Program-made: the position numbers and the translations under genes | Origin: a bacterium | Lineage (GTDB): Bacteria > CAIWAD01 | Reading direction: 5' to 3' | Assembly: GCA_030429345.1 (NCBI GenBank) | Contig: JAUIFJ010000004.1 | Coordinates: forward strand, 118,916-182,915 | DNA length: 64,000 nt | The notes under the pieces: generated by a model | What the model was told of the DNA's origin: nothing | The model's input: only the letters and a program-made list of their open reading frames with translations | The model's database searches: none | Shown: positions 41,872-50,707 of the stretch, in pieces | Layout: every line of letters begins with the position of its first letter | Numbering within the stretch: the first letter of the stretch is position 1

Positions 41872-43235
41872 ACGCGGATCCCTCGGCGGCGTCGATCCTG
41901 ATCGTGGACGATTCCGCCAACATGAGAGAAGTCCTGCGCCGGAACCTGGAGGCCGAAGGGTTCCATGTGCGGCTGGCGGGAGAGGTCGGCGAAGCCCTGC
42001 GCAGGCTCAAGGAGGCCCCCGCCGACCTGGTGATCACCGACGTGCGCATGCCGGGCGTCAGCGGCCTGGAGCTTGTGCGCCATGTGCGCGAGAACGAGAC
42101 GGACACGGAGATCGTCGTGATCACCGCCTACCCGGAAGTGGACGGCGCCTTGCGCGCGATGAAGCTGGGCGCCATCGACTACCTGGGAAAGCCCTTCACC
42201 GACAGCGAGCTGCTCGGCGCTGTATCACAGGCCATGGACCGGCTGCGCATGCGCCGGACAGGAAGCAGCGGCGAACCCTCCCCGCCGGAGGTGCACGGCC
42301 TGATCGGCGACTCGGCGGCCATGCAGGGCCTCGCCCGCCAGATCCAGCGCGCCTCCCGAACGGAGGCCACGGTCCTGATCACGGGGGAAAGCGGCACAGG
42401 CAAGGAACTGGCCGCGCGGGCCGTGCACTATTCGGGAAGCCGCGCGGCCGCGCCTTTTGTCCCGATCAACTGCGGCGCGATTCCGCGGGAGCTGATGGAA
42501 AGCGAGCTCTTCGGCCACCTGCGCGGATCCTTCACCGGGGCCAGCGAGAGCCGCGCCGGCTTCTTCATCACCGCGGACGGCGGCACGATCTTTCTGGACG
42601 AGATCGGCGAGACGGATCCCGCCATGCAGGTCAAACTCCTGCGCGTGCTGCAGGACAAGGAGGTCCGCATGGTCGGCAGCACGGAGGCGCGCAAGGTCGA
42701 TGTGCGGATCATTGCCGCCACGAACCGGGATCTCGAACTGCTGGTGAAGAAGGGGCAGTTCCGGGAGGACCTCTATTTCCGCCTGAACGTGATCGGCCTG
42801 CGCATGCCTCCGCTCCGCGAGCGCGGGGAGGATGTCACACGGCTGGTCCGCCATTTCGCGGAACGGTTCGCGGCCGAACTGGGCCGGAGCGTTCCGCGAT
42901 TCACGGATCACGCCCTGCAGCTGCTGCGACAATATGCCTGGCCGGGCAATGTCCGGGAACTGGAGAACGTGATCCAGCGCCTGCTGGTGATGACCGACGG
43001 GGAACAGATCGAGGCCGTTGATCTGCCGGCCGGAATGAAACAGGCCTCTTTCGCCCTCGACCACGGCGAGGACCTGAGCCTTGCCCAGCTGGAGGAGCGG
43101 CACATCCTGTCCGTCCTGGAGCGGACACGCGGCAACAAGTCGCGCGCCGCGCAGATCCTGGGAATCGACCGCAAGACCCTTCGCCACCGCCTGCAGCAGA
43201 TCAGCGGTTCCGGGGAAAGCGACCCGGGCGCCTAG
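41868..43235 (+). CDS. Sigma54-dependent response regulator (NtrC family)
   Basis: 455 residues. Receiver: acidic pair IVDDSANM, phospho-acceptor D58 in LVITDVRMPG, VVITAYPEVDGAL, and K in YLGKPFTDSE. AAA+ domain: Walker A GESGTGKELAARA, the sigma54-contact loop ELFGHLRGSFTGASE (GSFTGA instead of the usual GAFTGA), Walker B GTIFLDEIGE, sensor AATNRDLE, R-finger region REDLYFRLNV, PPLRERGEDV. C-terminal Fis-type HTH: RGNKSRAAQILGIDRKTLRHRL. ATG overlaps the kinase stop. It likely activates the sigma54-type promoter at 38559, i.e. its own operon including gdhA. Confidence 0.95.
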   Translation: MNADPSAASILIVDDSANMREVLRRNLEAEGFHVRLAGEVGEALRRLKEAPADLVITDVRMPGVSGLELVRHVRENETDTEIVVITAYPEVDGALRAMKLGAIDYLGKPFTDSELLGAVSQAMDRLRMRRTGSSGEPSPPEVHGLIGDSAAMQGLARQIQRASRTEATVLITGESGTGKELAARAVHYSGSRAAAPFVPINCGAIPRELMESELFGHLRGSFTGASESRAGFFITADGGTIFLDEIGETDPAMQVKLLRVLQDKEVRMVGSTEARKVDVRIIAATNRDLELLVKKGQFREDLYFRLNVIGLRMPPLRERGEDVTRLVRHFAERFAAELGRSVPRFTDHALQLLRQYAWPGNVRELENVIQRLLVMTDGEQIEAVDLPAGMKQASFALDHGEDLSLAQLEERHILSVLERTRGNKSRAAQILGIDRKTLRHRLQQISGSGESDPGA

Positions 43236-43765
43236 CCTTCCTCGCAGACCGCCTTCAATTTCGCCAGGCCGTCCTCGAACATGGGGCCGACCATGCCGTC
43301 GAAGAGCAGGGCGAACCAGCCGCCGACGAAGGGCATCTCCATTTCGCCTTCCATGCGCCAGGTGACCTCGGTTCCCTCCGGCAGTTCCCTGTAGTACAGA
43401 CCGCCAGTGCTCGGCGTGCGGGTCTCGCCTTCGATGAAGGCCATCTCGTAGCCGACTCCGCGCTCCGCGTCGCACAGGGTGAAGGTCAGTTCGCCGCTGC
43501 CGCTTTCCCCGGTCCAGCTCTGGTGCGCGCCGACCCCGCCGGTCTTCGCTCCGAGTGTAGTACGAATGGTCGGGTCGGCCTCCAGCCAGGGCGTCCACGC
43601 GGGCCAGGAGCGCAAGTCGCCGACCTGGGCGTGCACTTTGTCTACATCGGTCCGGATCGTGATGCTCCGTTCGACCAGGTAGGCCTTCGGCAGGAGCAGG
43701 CCGATCACCAGGAGCAGCACGATCACGACGGCCAGTCCCTGCAGGACGCGTTTCAGAATCTGCAT
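43232..43765 (-). CDS. SRPBCC (START-like/polyketide cyclase) domain protein with N-terminal anchor
   Basis: 177 residues. One membrane segment (GLAVVIVLLLVIGLLLPKAY), then a START-like fold: VERSITIRTDVDKVHAQVGD, WPAWTPWLEADPTIR, VTWRMEGEMEMPFVGGW, FEDGLAKLKAVCEE, matching the common pattern of SRPBCC proteins that bind hydrophobic ligands. AGGAAGG before the ATG. Its stop overlaps the response regulator stop by four bases (convergent TAG codons). Function unknown. Confidence 0.85.
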   Translation of the reverse strand: MQILKRVLQGLAVVIVLLLVIGLLLPKAYLVERSITIRTDVDKVHAQVGDLRSWPAWTPWLEADPTIRTTLGAKTGGVGAHQSWTGESGSGELTFTLCDAERGVGYEMAFIEGETRTPSTGGLYYRELPEGTEVTWRMEGEMEMPFVGGWFALLFDGMVGPMFEDGLAKLKAVCEEG

Positions 43766-43893
43766 GTTTCCTTCCTTTCAACTGCCGGCCCGGCTTCCCG
43801 ACCGGATGAAGAGCGGAACTTGGCACTCTTTGTTTCCTTGTGAAACAAGGAACTCCGCCCCCCGTCCGGCGAAACCGCTTTGCTCAAAGGATC

Positions 43894-44778
43894 ATGCGTC
43901 CGATTCACGCCCTTCTTCTGGCCACCTCGATCTGGGGTCTGACCTTCAGCCTGATCCAGGACGCCCTGCGGGAACTGGACCCCGTGCTCTTTGTCTGCCT
44001 GCGTTTCGCCCTGGCGGCGCCTTTCGCCCTGCTCCTGTTCCGGAAGAGGGTGCACCTTGCCGACCGCGCCGTGATGCGCAAGGGGGTGTTGCTGGGCCTG
44101 AGTCTCTATGCGGGCTACATGCTGCAGACAATCGGCCTGCTTCATACGACCGCAGCGCGATCCGGCCTCTTCACTTCGCTGTGCGTGGTTTTCGTGCCTC
44201 TGCTGTTGGCCATCATGCAGCGTCGTCGTCCTCGCGGGGGCGTGCTGCTGGCGCTGGCCCTGGTCGGCCTGGGGCTGGGGCTGCTCAATCCCGGCGCTTT
44301 GCAGGGAGACTGGGGACCGACGGCCCTGGGCGATTTTCTTACTTCCCTGGCGGCACTCAGCTTTGCCGTGCAGGTCCTGCTGATGGACCGTTTGCCCGGC
44401 AAGGGGGAAGCCTACACGCTGAATTTCTGGCAGATCAGCACGGTGGCGGTTCTGGCGGCTTTCAGCCTGCCCTTCCGGGATCTTTCTGAACAGAGTTATG
44501 GACCCGTGGTCTGGCTGGCGCTGCTGTTTTGCGGCATCCTGGCGACGGTCGTCGCCCTGGGCCTGCAGGTGCGCTACCAGCCGGAAGTGGCTCCGGAAAA
44601 GGCGGCGGTGGTCTATACGATGGAGCCGGTCTTCGCGGCGCTCTTCGCCTGGGCCTGGCTGGGGCAGGCCCTGAGTCCGCTGGAGTGGGCGGGCGGGGTC
44701 CTCTTGTGCAGCGGTCTCTGGGTGATCGAACTCAACCGCAACCACCTGCGCGCGCTGCGGAACCGCCTCCTGTCCTAG
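43894..44778 (+). CDS. EamA/DMT superfamily transporter
   Basis: 294 residues, ten predicted membrane helices in two EamA repeats. First repeat starts IHALLLATSIWGLTFSLIQD with FVCLRFALAAPFALLLF; second has ALGDFLTSLAALSFAVQVLL and EKAAVVYTMEPVFAALFAW (the conserved E-P near the end). ATG at 43894, with AAAGGA immediately upstream. A GTG at 43840 would add 18 residues but sits inside a TTCCTTG/CAAGGAA hairpin (43834-43852). Probably a metabolite exporter; substrate unknown. Confidence 0.88.
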   Translation: MRPIHALLLATSIWGLTFSLIQDALRELDPVLFVCLRFALAAPFALLLFRKRVHLADRAVMRKGVLLGLSLYAGYMLQTIGLLHTTAARSGLFTSLCVVFVPLLLAIMQRRRPRGGVLLALALVGLGLGLLNPGALQGDWGPTALGDFLTSLAALSFAVQVLLMDRLPGKGEAYTLNFWQISTVAVLAAFSLPFRDLSEQSYGPVVWLALLFCGILATVVALGLQVRYQPEVAPEKAAVVYTMEPVFAALFAWAWLGQALSPLEWAGGVLLCSGLWVIELNRNHLRALRNRLLS

Positions 44779-45084
44779 CCTTACAATAAAGATCCCGTAT
44801 ACCTTGGGCCGGGCTGCTCGTATCACGACAGGAAAAGGAAACTTTTTCGCGAAAAAGGCATGACAGTGTCTTTGCATTTCCGCTCAAGAGCATTATCGTT
44901 GGCGATTATGCTTCGAATGATTCTCGCACATATCACCCTCTAGAACCCCCCGCAAGGGTCGCGTTCTCTTTTTTGCACCGTCGGGGTCTCGCTGATATCC
45001 GCTGCGGTGTCTTCCAATCCATTTCATTCATCCATTTTTCGTTCGACCCATTCGTCGTCGAACTTCCAGTCGAAGGAGTCTCTC
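44779..45084. other. Control region of the ABC exporter operon
   Basis: 306 bp, visibly richer in A/T than the flanking genes. It holds the 16-bp palindrome (44842-44857), one GTATAC (44797) and one GTATCAC (44820). TACAAT at 44782-44787 resembles a -10 box but its -35 would lie in the preceding gene. The exporter frame is open from 45007, but the codons there look non-coding and the ribosome site is at 45073. Confidence 0.45.
44842..44857. promoter_or_regulatory. Perfect 16-bp palindrome upstream of the ABC exporter
   Basis: CTTTTTCGCGAAAAAG is fully self-complementary with no spacer, about 230 bp upstream of the exporter start. Its A/T content stands out from the region. The lack of a loop argues for a protein-binding site rather than a terminator. 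Confidence 0.45.
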
Positions 45085-46950
45085 ATGTGGTGGGATGACG
45101 ACCCTCATGAAGAGCAGGAAGCGGATCACAGGCTTCCGACCCGGGAAATGTTCGTTCGCGTCTGGCCCTTCCTGCGGCCGCATCGCTGGACCTTCCTCGC
45201 CGCGCTGCTGCTGACCCTGGTCGGCGTCTCGCTGGTCCTGGCGCAGCCGGTGATCTTCCGCCTGATCGTGGATCACGATTTTCCCGAGAAGGACCTGCAG
45301 TCGCTGCTGCGTCACGCCTCGATCTACCTGGGCCTGATGATCGGCGGCAGCGCGATCTCCGCGTTGGCCACGGTCCTCATGGGGCGCGCCGGCGTGCTGG
45401 TGATCAACCGCATCAAGCGGGTGCTCTTCGGCCATTTCATGGGCCTGGGACTGGGCTGGCTGGAAAAGCACCCGGTGGGCAGCCTGGTCTCCCGGGTCGA
45501 AAGCGACAGCCAGCGCCTGGTGCACCTCTGCAGCACCATGGCGATGCGCATTCTGAGTCCGCTGGTCATGGTGCTGGGCGCTCTGGTGGTGATCGGCACC
45601 ACCGACCGGCGGCTGCTGCTGATCGCCGTGATTATGCTGCCGCTGATGGTCACCGGAACGGTCTTCATGTTCAGCCGCATGCGCAGCCGCTTCCGCGAGG
45701 AGCGCAAGCTCTACGCCAAGCTTTCGGGGCAGGTGGCGGAGGTCGTGCCGGCGGCCCGCCTGCTGCAGGCGCTGGGACGCCTGCGCTGGGCCGAGGCCCG
45801 GGTCGCCCTGGCCAACCGGATCTACAAGTCCTTCACCACGCGCCTGATGTTCCTGGAGTACGCCTTCTGGAGCGGCATCGGCCTGATCGAGATCGCGATG
45901 ACGGCGATCGCGCTCTGGCTGGGCGCGGGCTGGATCGCCGACGGCAGCATGACGCCCGGCACCCTGGTGATGTTCGCCCAGTATGCCTCGATGATCTACT
46001 GGCCGCTGATGCAGCTCAGCGAGCAGCTGGCGGAGATCCAGCGCGCCGGCGGGGCCGCGGACCGCATCTTCAGTTCGCTGGACACGCAGCCGACCGTGAG
46101 CGCCCCGGAGACGCTGACACCTGTGCCGCAGCAGCCGCGGAGCATCGAGTTCCAGAACGTGCACTTCGAGTACGAGGAAGGCAAGCCCGTGCTGCAGGAT
46201 GTCAGCTTCCGGCTGGATCACGGACGCACGGTGGCCCTGGTCGGCCCGACGGGATCCGGCAAGTCGACGATCATCAACCTGGTGACACGCCTGCGGGATG
46301 TCACACAGGGACGGATCCTGCTCGACGGGATCGATGTGCGGGACTTCGATCCGGTGGACTACCGGCGGCGCTTCGGGCTGGTGCTGCAGGACCTCTACCT
46401 CTTCCCGGCGCCCGTGCTGGACAACCTGCGCGCCTTCCGCGACGAGATCGACGAGGACGCCGTGAGAGAGGCGGCGCGGACCGCCGGCATCCTCGAGGTC
46501 CTGGAGGCGCGGCCCGGCGGCCTGCAGGCCGTGCTGGCCGAGCGCGGCGGTGACTTGTCCTACGGACAGCGCCAGCTGCTGGCTTTCGCCCGCGCCCTGG
46601 CCGTCGATCCTCCCCTGCTGATCCTCGACGAGGCGACCAGCAGCGTGGATCCGGGCACGGAGCGGAGAATCCAGAAGGCGCTCGAGGCCTTGACCCGGGA
46701 CCGCACGACCCTGCTGGTGGCCCACCGCCTGAGCACGATCCGCCACGCGGACCGCATTCTCGTGCTCCAGGAGGGGCGGATCGTCGAGGAGGGCGCCCAT
46801 GCCGAGCTGCTGGCGCTGGACGGCGTATACGCCGAGCTGGTGCGCCTGCAGGAGAACGAGAACGGAACGGAAGCGGATTCCTCCGGACACCGAAACGGCG
46901 GCAGCGCCGAGAACCTGCCGCAGGGAGAGACCCATGAACGTATTGACTAA
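45085..46950 (+). CDS. ABC exporter half-transporter 1 (catalytic-site Walker B)
   Basis: 621 residues: six-helix type I exporter membrane domain (about 35-330) and nucleotide-binding domain (about 370-600). Walker A GPTGSGKSTI, Q-loop FGLVLQDLYLF, signature LSYGQRQLLAFARAL (LSYGQ rather than LSGGQ), Walker B LLILDEATSSVD with the catalytic Glu, H-loop LLVAHRLSTI. Start MWWDDDPHEEQ preceded by AAGGAG. The downstream partner gene overlaps by 17 bases; together they would form one heterodimer exporting lipids, drugs or peptides. Substrate unknown. Confidence 0.93.
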   Translation: MWWDDDPHEEQEADHRLPTREMFVRVWPFLRPHRWTFLAALLLTLVGVSLVLAQPVIFRLIVDHDFPEKDLQSLLRHASIYLGLMIGGSAISALATVLMGRAGVLVINRIKRVLFGHFMGLGLGWLEKHPVGSLVSRVESDSQRLVHLCSTMAMRILSPLVMVLGALVVIGTTDRRLLLIAVIMLPLMVTGTVFMFSRMRSRFREERKLYAKLSGQVAEVVPAARLLQALGRLRWAEARVALANRIYKSFTTRLMFLEYAFWSGIGLIEIAMTAIALWLGAGWIADGSMTPGTLVMFAQYASMIYWPLMQLSEQLAEIQRAGGAADRIFSSLDTQPTVSAPETLTPVPQQPRSIEFQNVHFEYEEGKPVLQDVSFRLDHGRTVALVGPTGSGKSTIINLVTRLRDVTQGRILLDGIDVRDFDPVDYRRRFGLVLQDLYLFPAPVLDNLRAFRDEIDEDAVREAARTAGILEVLEARPGGLQAVLAERGGDLSYGQRQLLAFARALAVDPPLLILDEATSSVDPGTERRIQKALEALTRDRTTLLVAHRLSTIRHADRILVLQEGRIVEEGAHAELLALDGVYAELVRLQENENGTEADSSGHRNGGSAENLPQGETHERID

Positions 46951-48640
46951 GGTCTTCCGCTGGTTCTGGCCCTTCTGGCGCCAGCACCGGAGGATTCTTG
47001 GCCTGGTCCTGGGCCTGACCGTGCTCGCCGTGGCGGCGCGGACGCTGTATCCGCTGCTCTTCAAGTTCGTGCTCGACGCGCTGGTCGTCGACTTCGATCC
47101 CGGGGACGCGCGGCAGTGGGTGCTGGCGCTGCTCGGCGCCGGGCTGGCGCAGCAGGTGATCCAGTGGCTGCTGCCCGTGACACGCGCCAAGGCCAACCTG
47201 GACCAGGGCATGTCGATCCGCATGCGGACCCTGGCGACGATCCTGCGCAAGCGGCCCGGATTCTACACGCGCTACCGCAGCGGGGACCTGGTGACCCGGC
47301 TGACCGACGACCTGGACAACGAGGACAAGCTGCTGTGGTACAGCTGCAGCGGCGTGCTGCGCCCCATCGAGGCCAGCCTGGTGCTGGTCTTCAGCCTGGT
47401 CGTGATGATCAGCCTGGACTGGCGCCTGACGCTCTTCGCCACCCTGCCCCTGCCGATCGTCGTCTGGGCGCTCTCGCGCACGGAGCACATCCAGGAGAAG
47501 CACTACACCGAACGGCAGAAGCGCACCAGCGAGACCGTCGATGTGCTCGAGGCCGCCTTCAGCGGCGTGCGCATCGTGCTGAGCTACGTCGCCGAGAAGG
47601 CCCAGAGCCGGTTGCTCGACGATGTGCTTCGAAGGCGCGAGCACAGCGAGAGGAACGTGCTCACCCTGCGCGCCGTGCTCGAGGGGCTGGGCGCGCTGCT
47701 CAACCAGCTCGGCGTGATCGTCGTGCTCTTCGTCGGAGGCTACTACCTGATGAAGGGACAGATCACGCTGGGGGACTTCTACGCCTTCGTGACCTACCTC
47801 TCCAGTCTCACGGAGCCCCTTTGGACCATCAGCTGGTTCTTCGTCTCGACGACCCTGGTCGGTTCGAGCGTCGATCGCATGCAGGAGGTGGAAAAGGAGG
47901 AGGAGCGCACACCGGGCAACCGGCACCCGGAGCAGGAAGGGCAGCTGGTGCTGGAGGACCTGGCCTTCAGCTACCCGAACGGAGCACAGGTCCTGGAGCA
48001 GGTCGCCCTGCAGGTGCAGCGCGGGGAAATGGTGGCGCTTGTCGGCCCCGTGGGCTGCGGCAAGAGCACGCTGCTGGACCTGGCGGCCGGGCTGCTGCCG
48101 CCGGACCGGGGCGAGGTGCGACTCGACGGCCTGCCGGTGCGGGAGCTGAAGAACGACCTGCGCAGCCGTTGGCTGGGCTACGTGCCGCAGGAGAACCTGC
48201 TCTTCTCGGGAAGCGTATACGAGAACGTCTCCATGGAACGCGAGGGCATCGGCGAGCACGAGGTCGCGCTCAGCCTGAAGACGGCCTGCGTCCGGGACGA
48301 GTTTCCGCCGGAGCGGGAAATCGCCCAGGGGGGCACCGGGCTCTCGGGAGGCCAGCGGGCACGCGTGGCCATTGCGCGGGCGCTTGTCACACGCCCCGAG
48401 TTCCTGCTGCTCGACGACGTGACCTCGGCGCTCGATGCCTCCACCGAGCAGAGCTTCTGGACGGAACTGCGCAACTGGCTGCCTCGCGCGGGAGTGCTGG
48501 TCAGCACCCACCGCGAAGCGACGGCGCGCGTGGCCGACCGGGTGCTCTGGCTGGACCGGGGTCGGATCGCGCACAGTGGTCGCCATGAGGAACTACTGCA
48601 GGCCCATCCGGAATACCAGGAGCTTTTCGCCCACCACTAG
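46934..48640 (+). CDS. ABC exporter half-transporter 2 (degenerate Walker B)
   Basis: 568 residues. Membrane domain to about 320, then NBD: Walker A GPVGCGKSTL, Q-loop LGYVPQENLLFSG, canonical signature TGLSGGQRARVAIARAL, Walker B LLLDDVTSALD where the catalytic Glu is Asp, and switch-loop VLVSTHREAT, whose His follows Thr. Asp for Glu here plus LSYGQ in the partner gives one degenerate and one consensus ATP site, as in TM287/288- and BmrCD-type heterodimers. ATG overlaps the partner gene by 17 bases with GGGAGA upstream. Closed by a strong terminator. Confidence 0.93.
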   Translation: MNVLTKVFRWFWPFWRQHRRILGLVLGLTVLAVAARTLYPLLFKFVLDALVVDFDPGDARQWVLALLGAGLAQQVIQWLLPVTRAKANLDQGMSIRMRTLATILRKRPGFYTRYRSGDLVTRLTDDLDNEDKLLWYSCSGVLRPIEASLVLVFSLVVMISLDWRLTLFATLPLPIVVWALSRTEHIQEKHYTERQKRTSETVDVLEAAFSGVRIVLSYVAEKAQSRLLDDVLRRREHSERNVLTLRAVLEGLGALLNQLGVIVVLFVGGYYLMKGQITLGDFYAFVTYLSSLTEPLWTISWFFVSTTLVGSSVDRMQEVEKEEERTPGNRHPEQEGQLVLEDLAFSYPNGAQVLEQVALQVQRGEMVALVGPVGCGKSTLLDLAAGLLPPDRGEVRLDGLPVRELKNDLRSRWLGYVPQENLLFSGSVYENVSMEREGIGEHEVALSLKTACVRDEFPPEREIAQGGTGLSGGQRARVAIARALVTRPEFLLLDDVTSALDASTEQSFWTELRNWLPRAGVLVSTHREATARVADRVLWLDRGRIAHSGRHEELLQAHPEYQELFAHH

Positions 48641-48664
48641 ACGGATTCAGCCTTATAACCATCC

Positions 48665-48696
48665 GGGGCAGACGCATCTCGTCTGCCCCTTTTTTT
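48665..48696 (+). terminator. Rho-independent terminator of the ABC exporter operon
   Basis: Ten-base perfect stem GGGGCAGACG / CGTCTGCCCC with loop CATCT, then seven T, 24 bp after the stop codon. Confidence 0.95.
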
Positions 48697-48823
48697 GTCT
48701 CCTATACGCAAGGTGCCGTACAGATTTCCCGATGAGAAGCCCCTACTCTGGGCTGCGTCGCTTCCCCCGGCAGCGGAGGAGTCTGGAGCGTCGGACACTA
48801 GCAATCAATCCTGGAGAGTTTTC

Positions 48824-50458
48824 ATGAAGAGTCCCTTTCACTGTTGGATAAGCCTTCTGGCCCTGCTGATCGGCAGTGCCCTGGCACAGGCCGCCACGGT
48901 CGAGCCCGAGTGGAGCAAGGAATTCGACAAGACCATCGAATGGCAGAAGATCAGCGATGCCGGCTACTTGATCCTCGGCACCAAGGAGGCGCTCTTCGGA
49001 CTGGATCCCGCCACGGGCGAGACCGCCTGGTCCCTGGAGCAGTTCAAGAAAATGCCGGACGATTTCCTGGAGATGATTCCCAACACGCAATTCGGCGTCA
49101 TCACCTACAAGGGCGGCGCCTTCGGATTCGGCACCACGACCTACATCGTCAACATGATCTCCGGCGAGATCCTCTGGGACACCAGCCAGATCGAGCTGGG
49201 CAACTGCTTCGGGCAGTACTACCTGCCCCAGGCCGGCGGCCTGCTGATCTTCGGCATGGACAAGAAGGGCCATCACATGGTCAAGCTGGTGGACCTGGCG
49301 GAAGGCAGCGTCTTCTGGGAGACCAGCGAGTGGTACAAGCCCGGCAAGACGCCGGCCATGTTCTCGATCAGCGACGAGAAGAAGCTGCGCATGGCCGTCA
49401 TGGGCAACCAGGAACCCACCTTCACGCCCGACGGCAACTTCCTCGAGATGATGTCCACCATGGGCCTGCGCAAGATCAGCACCGAGACCGGCGAAATCAT
49501 GTGGACGGCCGACATCAAGTTCAAGCAGGTGCCCGCCCCCCGCTGGGGCTACGCGCCGATGACGCTCTCGGAAGACGGATCCGTGATCTATGTTCCCTAC
49601 GACCGCTATGTATACGCCGTCAGCACGGAGGACGGCCGCGTGCTCTGGGAAAAGCCGGACAAGCTGAAGGGCATGGCCTACCAGATGGAGGCGACCGAGG
49701 CCGGGCTTGTCGTACGCGGCGGGCCCGGCGGCAGGAAGGGCAAGGGCAAGCCTTTCATCACCGTGATCGACTATGCCAGCGGAGAGGAAAGCTGGAAGAA
49801 GCCCTTCAAGGACCTGGACAATGCCAGCTCCTTCGTGATCGACGGCGACCGGATCGTGCTCTACGCCGACCGCGAGATCCACTCGATCGAGATCGGCGAC
49901 GGAACGGATCACGAGATCGCCGACAAGATCAAGTTCAAGGACAAGGAGATCCCGCACACGCTCTCGGCGATGAATGACGGCTATCTGCTGCAGAGTTCCC
50001 AGAACCTGATGTTCTTCGACAGGAAGGGCAACGAGAAGTGGCATACCTACAACAAGGCCCCGCAGGCCAACCTGCTGGCCAAGGTGGCTTCCACGGCCGT
50101 GATCATGGCCGTCAATGTCGGTTCCGCCGCCAACGCCTACAGCCGTGCCAGCGCGCAGGCCTCGCAGTCCGTCTCTGGACGCGGCAGCGCCAGTTATTCG
50201 CTGATCACGAGCAATCCGGTGATGTCCGAACGCTTCAGCCAGACCCAGGAATCGGCGAACTTCGTCTACATGCTTTCCGTGGTCGGCAAGGGATCGCACA
50301 AGAGCGGCGCCGGCGTGGTCCAGGTCGACAAGCGCACCGGCGAGAACGCCAAGAGCGTGGTGCTGGGCACGAAGAAGCCCAACTACGAAGTCGACGAGGT
50401 CGGCCAGCGCCTCTTCTTCCTGGACGGCAAGAAGGAACTGAAGTGCTTCAAGTTCTAG
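48824..50458 (+). CDS. Secreted PQQ-type beta-propeller protein
   Basis: 544 residues with a signal peptide (CWISLLALLIGSALAQA). Repeated blades follow the PQQ/WD40-like pattern: ALFGLDPATGETAWSLE, VNMISGEILWDTS, KISTETGEIMWTA, VYAVSTEDGRVLWEKP, VIDYASGEESWKKP. A Ser/Ala-rich insertion (AYSRASAQASQSVSGRGSAS, about 445-465) sits late in the chain. No catalytic residues of quinoprotein dehydrogenases are evident, so it is more likely a structural or sensing protein outside the cytoplasm. GGAGAG before the ATG; single-gene unit between two terminators. Confidence 0.85.
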   Translation: MKSPFHCWISLLALLIGSALAQAATVEPEWSKEFDKTIEWQKISDAGYLILGTKEALFGLDPATGETAWSLEQFKKMPDDFLEMIPNTQFGVITYKGGAFGFGTTTYIVNMISGEILWDTSQIELGNCFGQYYLPQAGGLLIFGMDKKGHHMVKLVDLAEGSVFWETSEWYKPGKTPAMFSISDEKKLRMAVMGNQEPTFTPDGNFLEMMSTMGLRKISTETGEIMWTADIKFKQVPAPRWGYAPMTLSEDGSVIYVPYDRYVYAVSTEDGRVLWEKPDKLKGMAYQMEATEAGLVVRGGPGGRKGKGKPFITVIDYASGEESWKKPFKDLDNASSFVIDGDRIVLYADREIHSIEIGDGTDHEIADKIKFKDKEIPHTLSAMNDGYLLQSSQNLMFFDRKGNEKWHTYNKAPQANLLAKVASTAVIMAVNVGSAANAYSRASAQASQSVSGRGSASYSLITSNPVMSERFSQTQESANFVYMLSVVGKGSHKSGAGVVQVDKRTGENAKSVVLGTKKPNYEVDEVGQRLFFLDGKKELKCFKF

Positions 50459-50490
50459 CCCTCCGGCAACCAGACTGAACTCATTCGAAG

Positions 50491-50530
50491 GGGGCCGCCC
50501 CACCGCTCGCGATACCCCCGGGGCGGTCCC
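50491..50530 (+). terminator. Probable terminator after the propeller gene
   Basis: GGGGCCGCCCC (50491-50501) pairs with GGGGCGGTCCC (50520-50530) with one mismatch and an 18-nt loop, followed by GTTCTCTTTCC. A weaker terminator form than the others in the window. Confidence 0.55.
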
Positions 50531-50707
50531 GTTCTCTTTCCGACTCGATTCCCCTTGGGAGTATCCAGGCCTGCTGACAGATGCGCCCGGACAAGAGTCT
50601 GTACGACATTTCCCACATCGCCCACCTTCCAGAGCCGACCCTCGCCGATCCTGGAGGATTTCTCCCTTGTGTTCCATAGGATGTCCACCAACTTGCAGGG
50701 GGACTCA

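Noticed and set aside
44842..44857. Terminator of the EamA gene
   Set aside because: The palindrome has no loop, is A/T-rich in the arms and has no T-run after it, so it cannot form a normal terminator hairpin.
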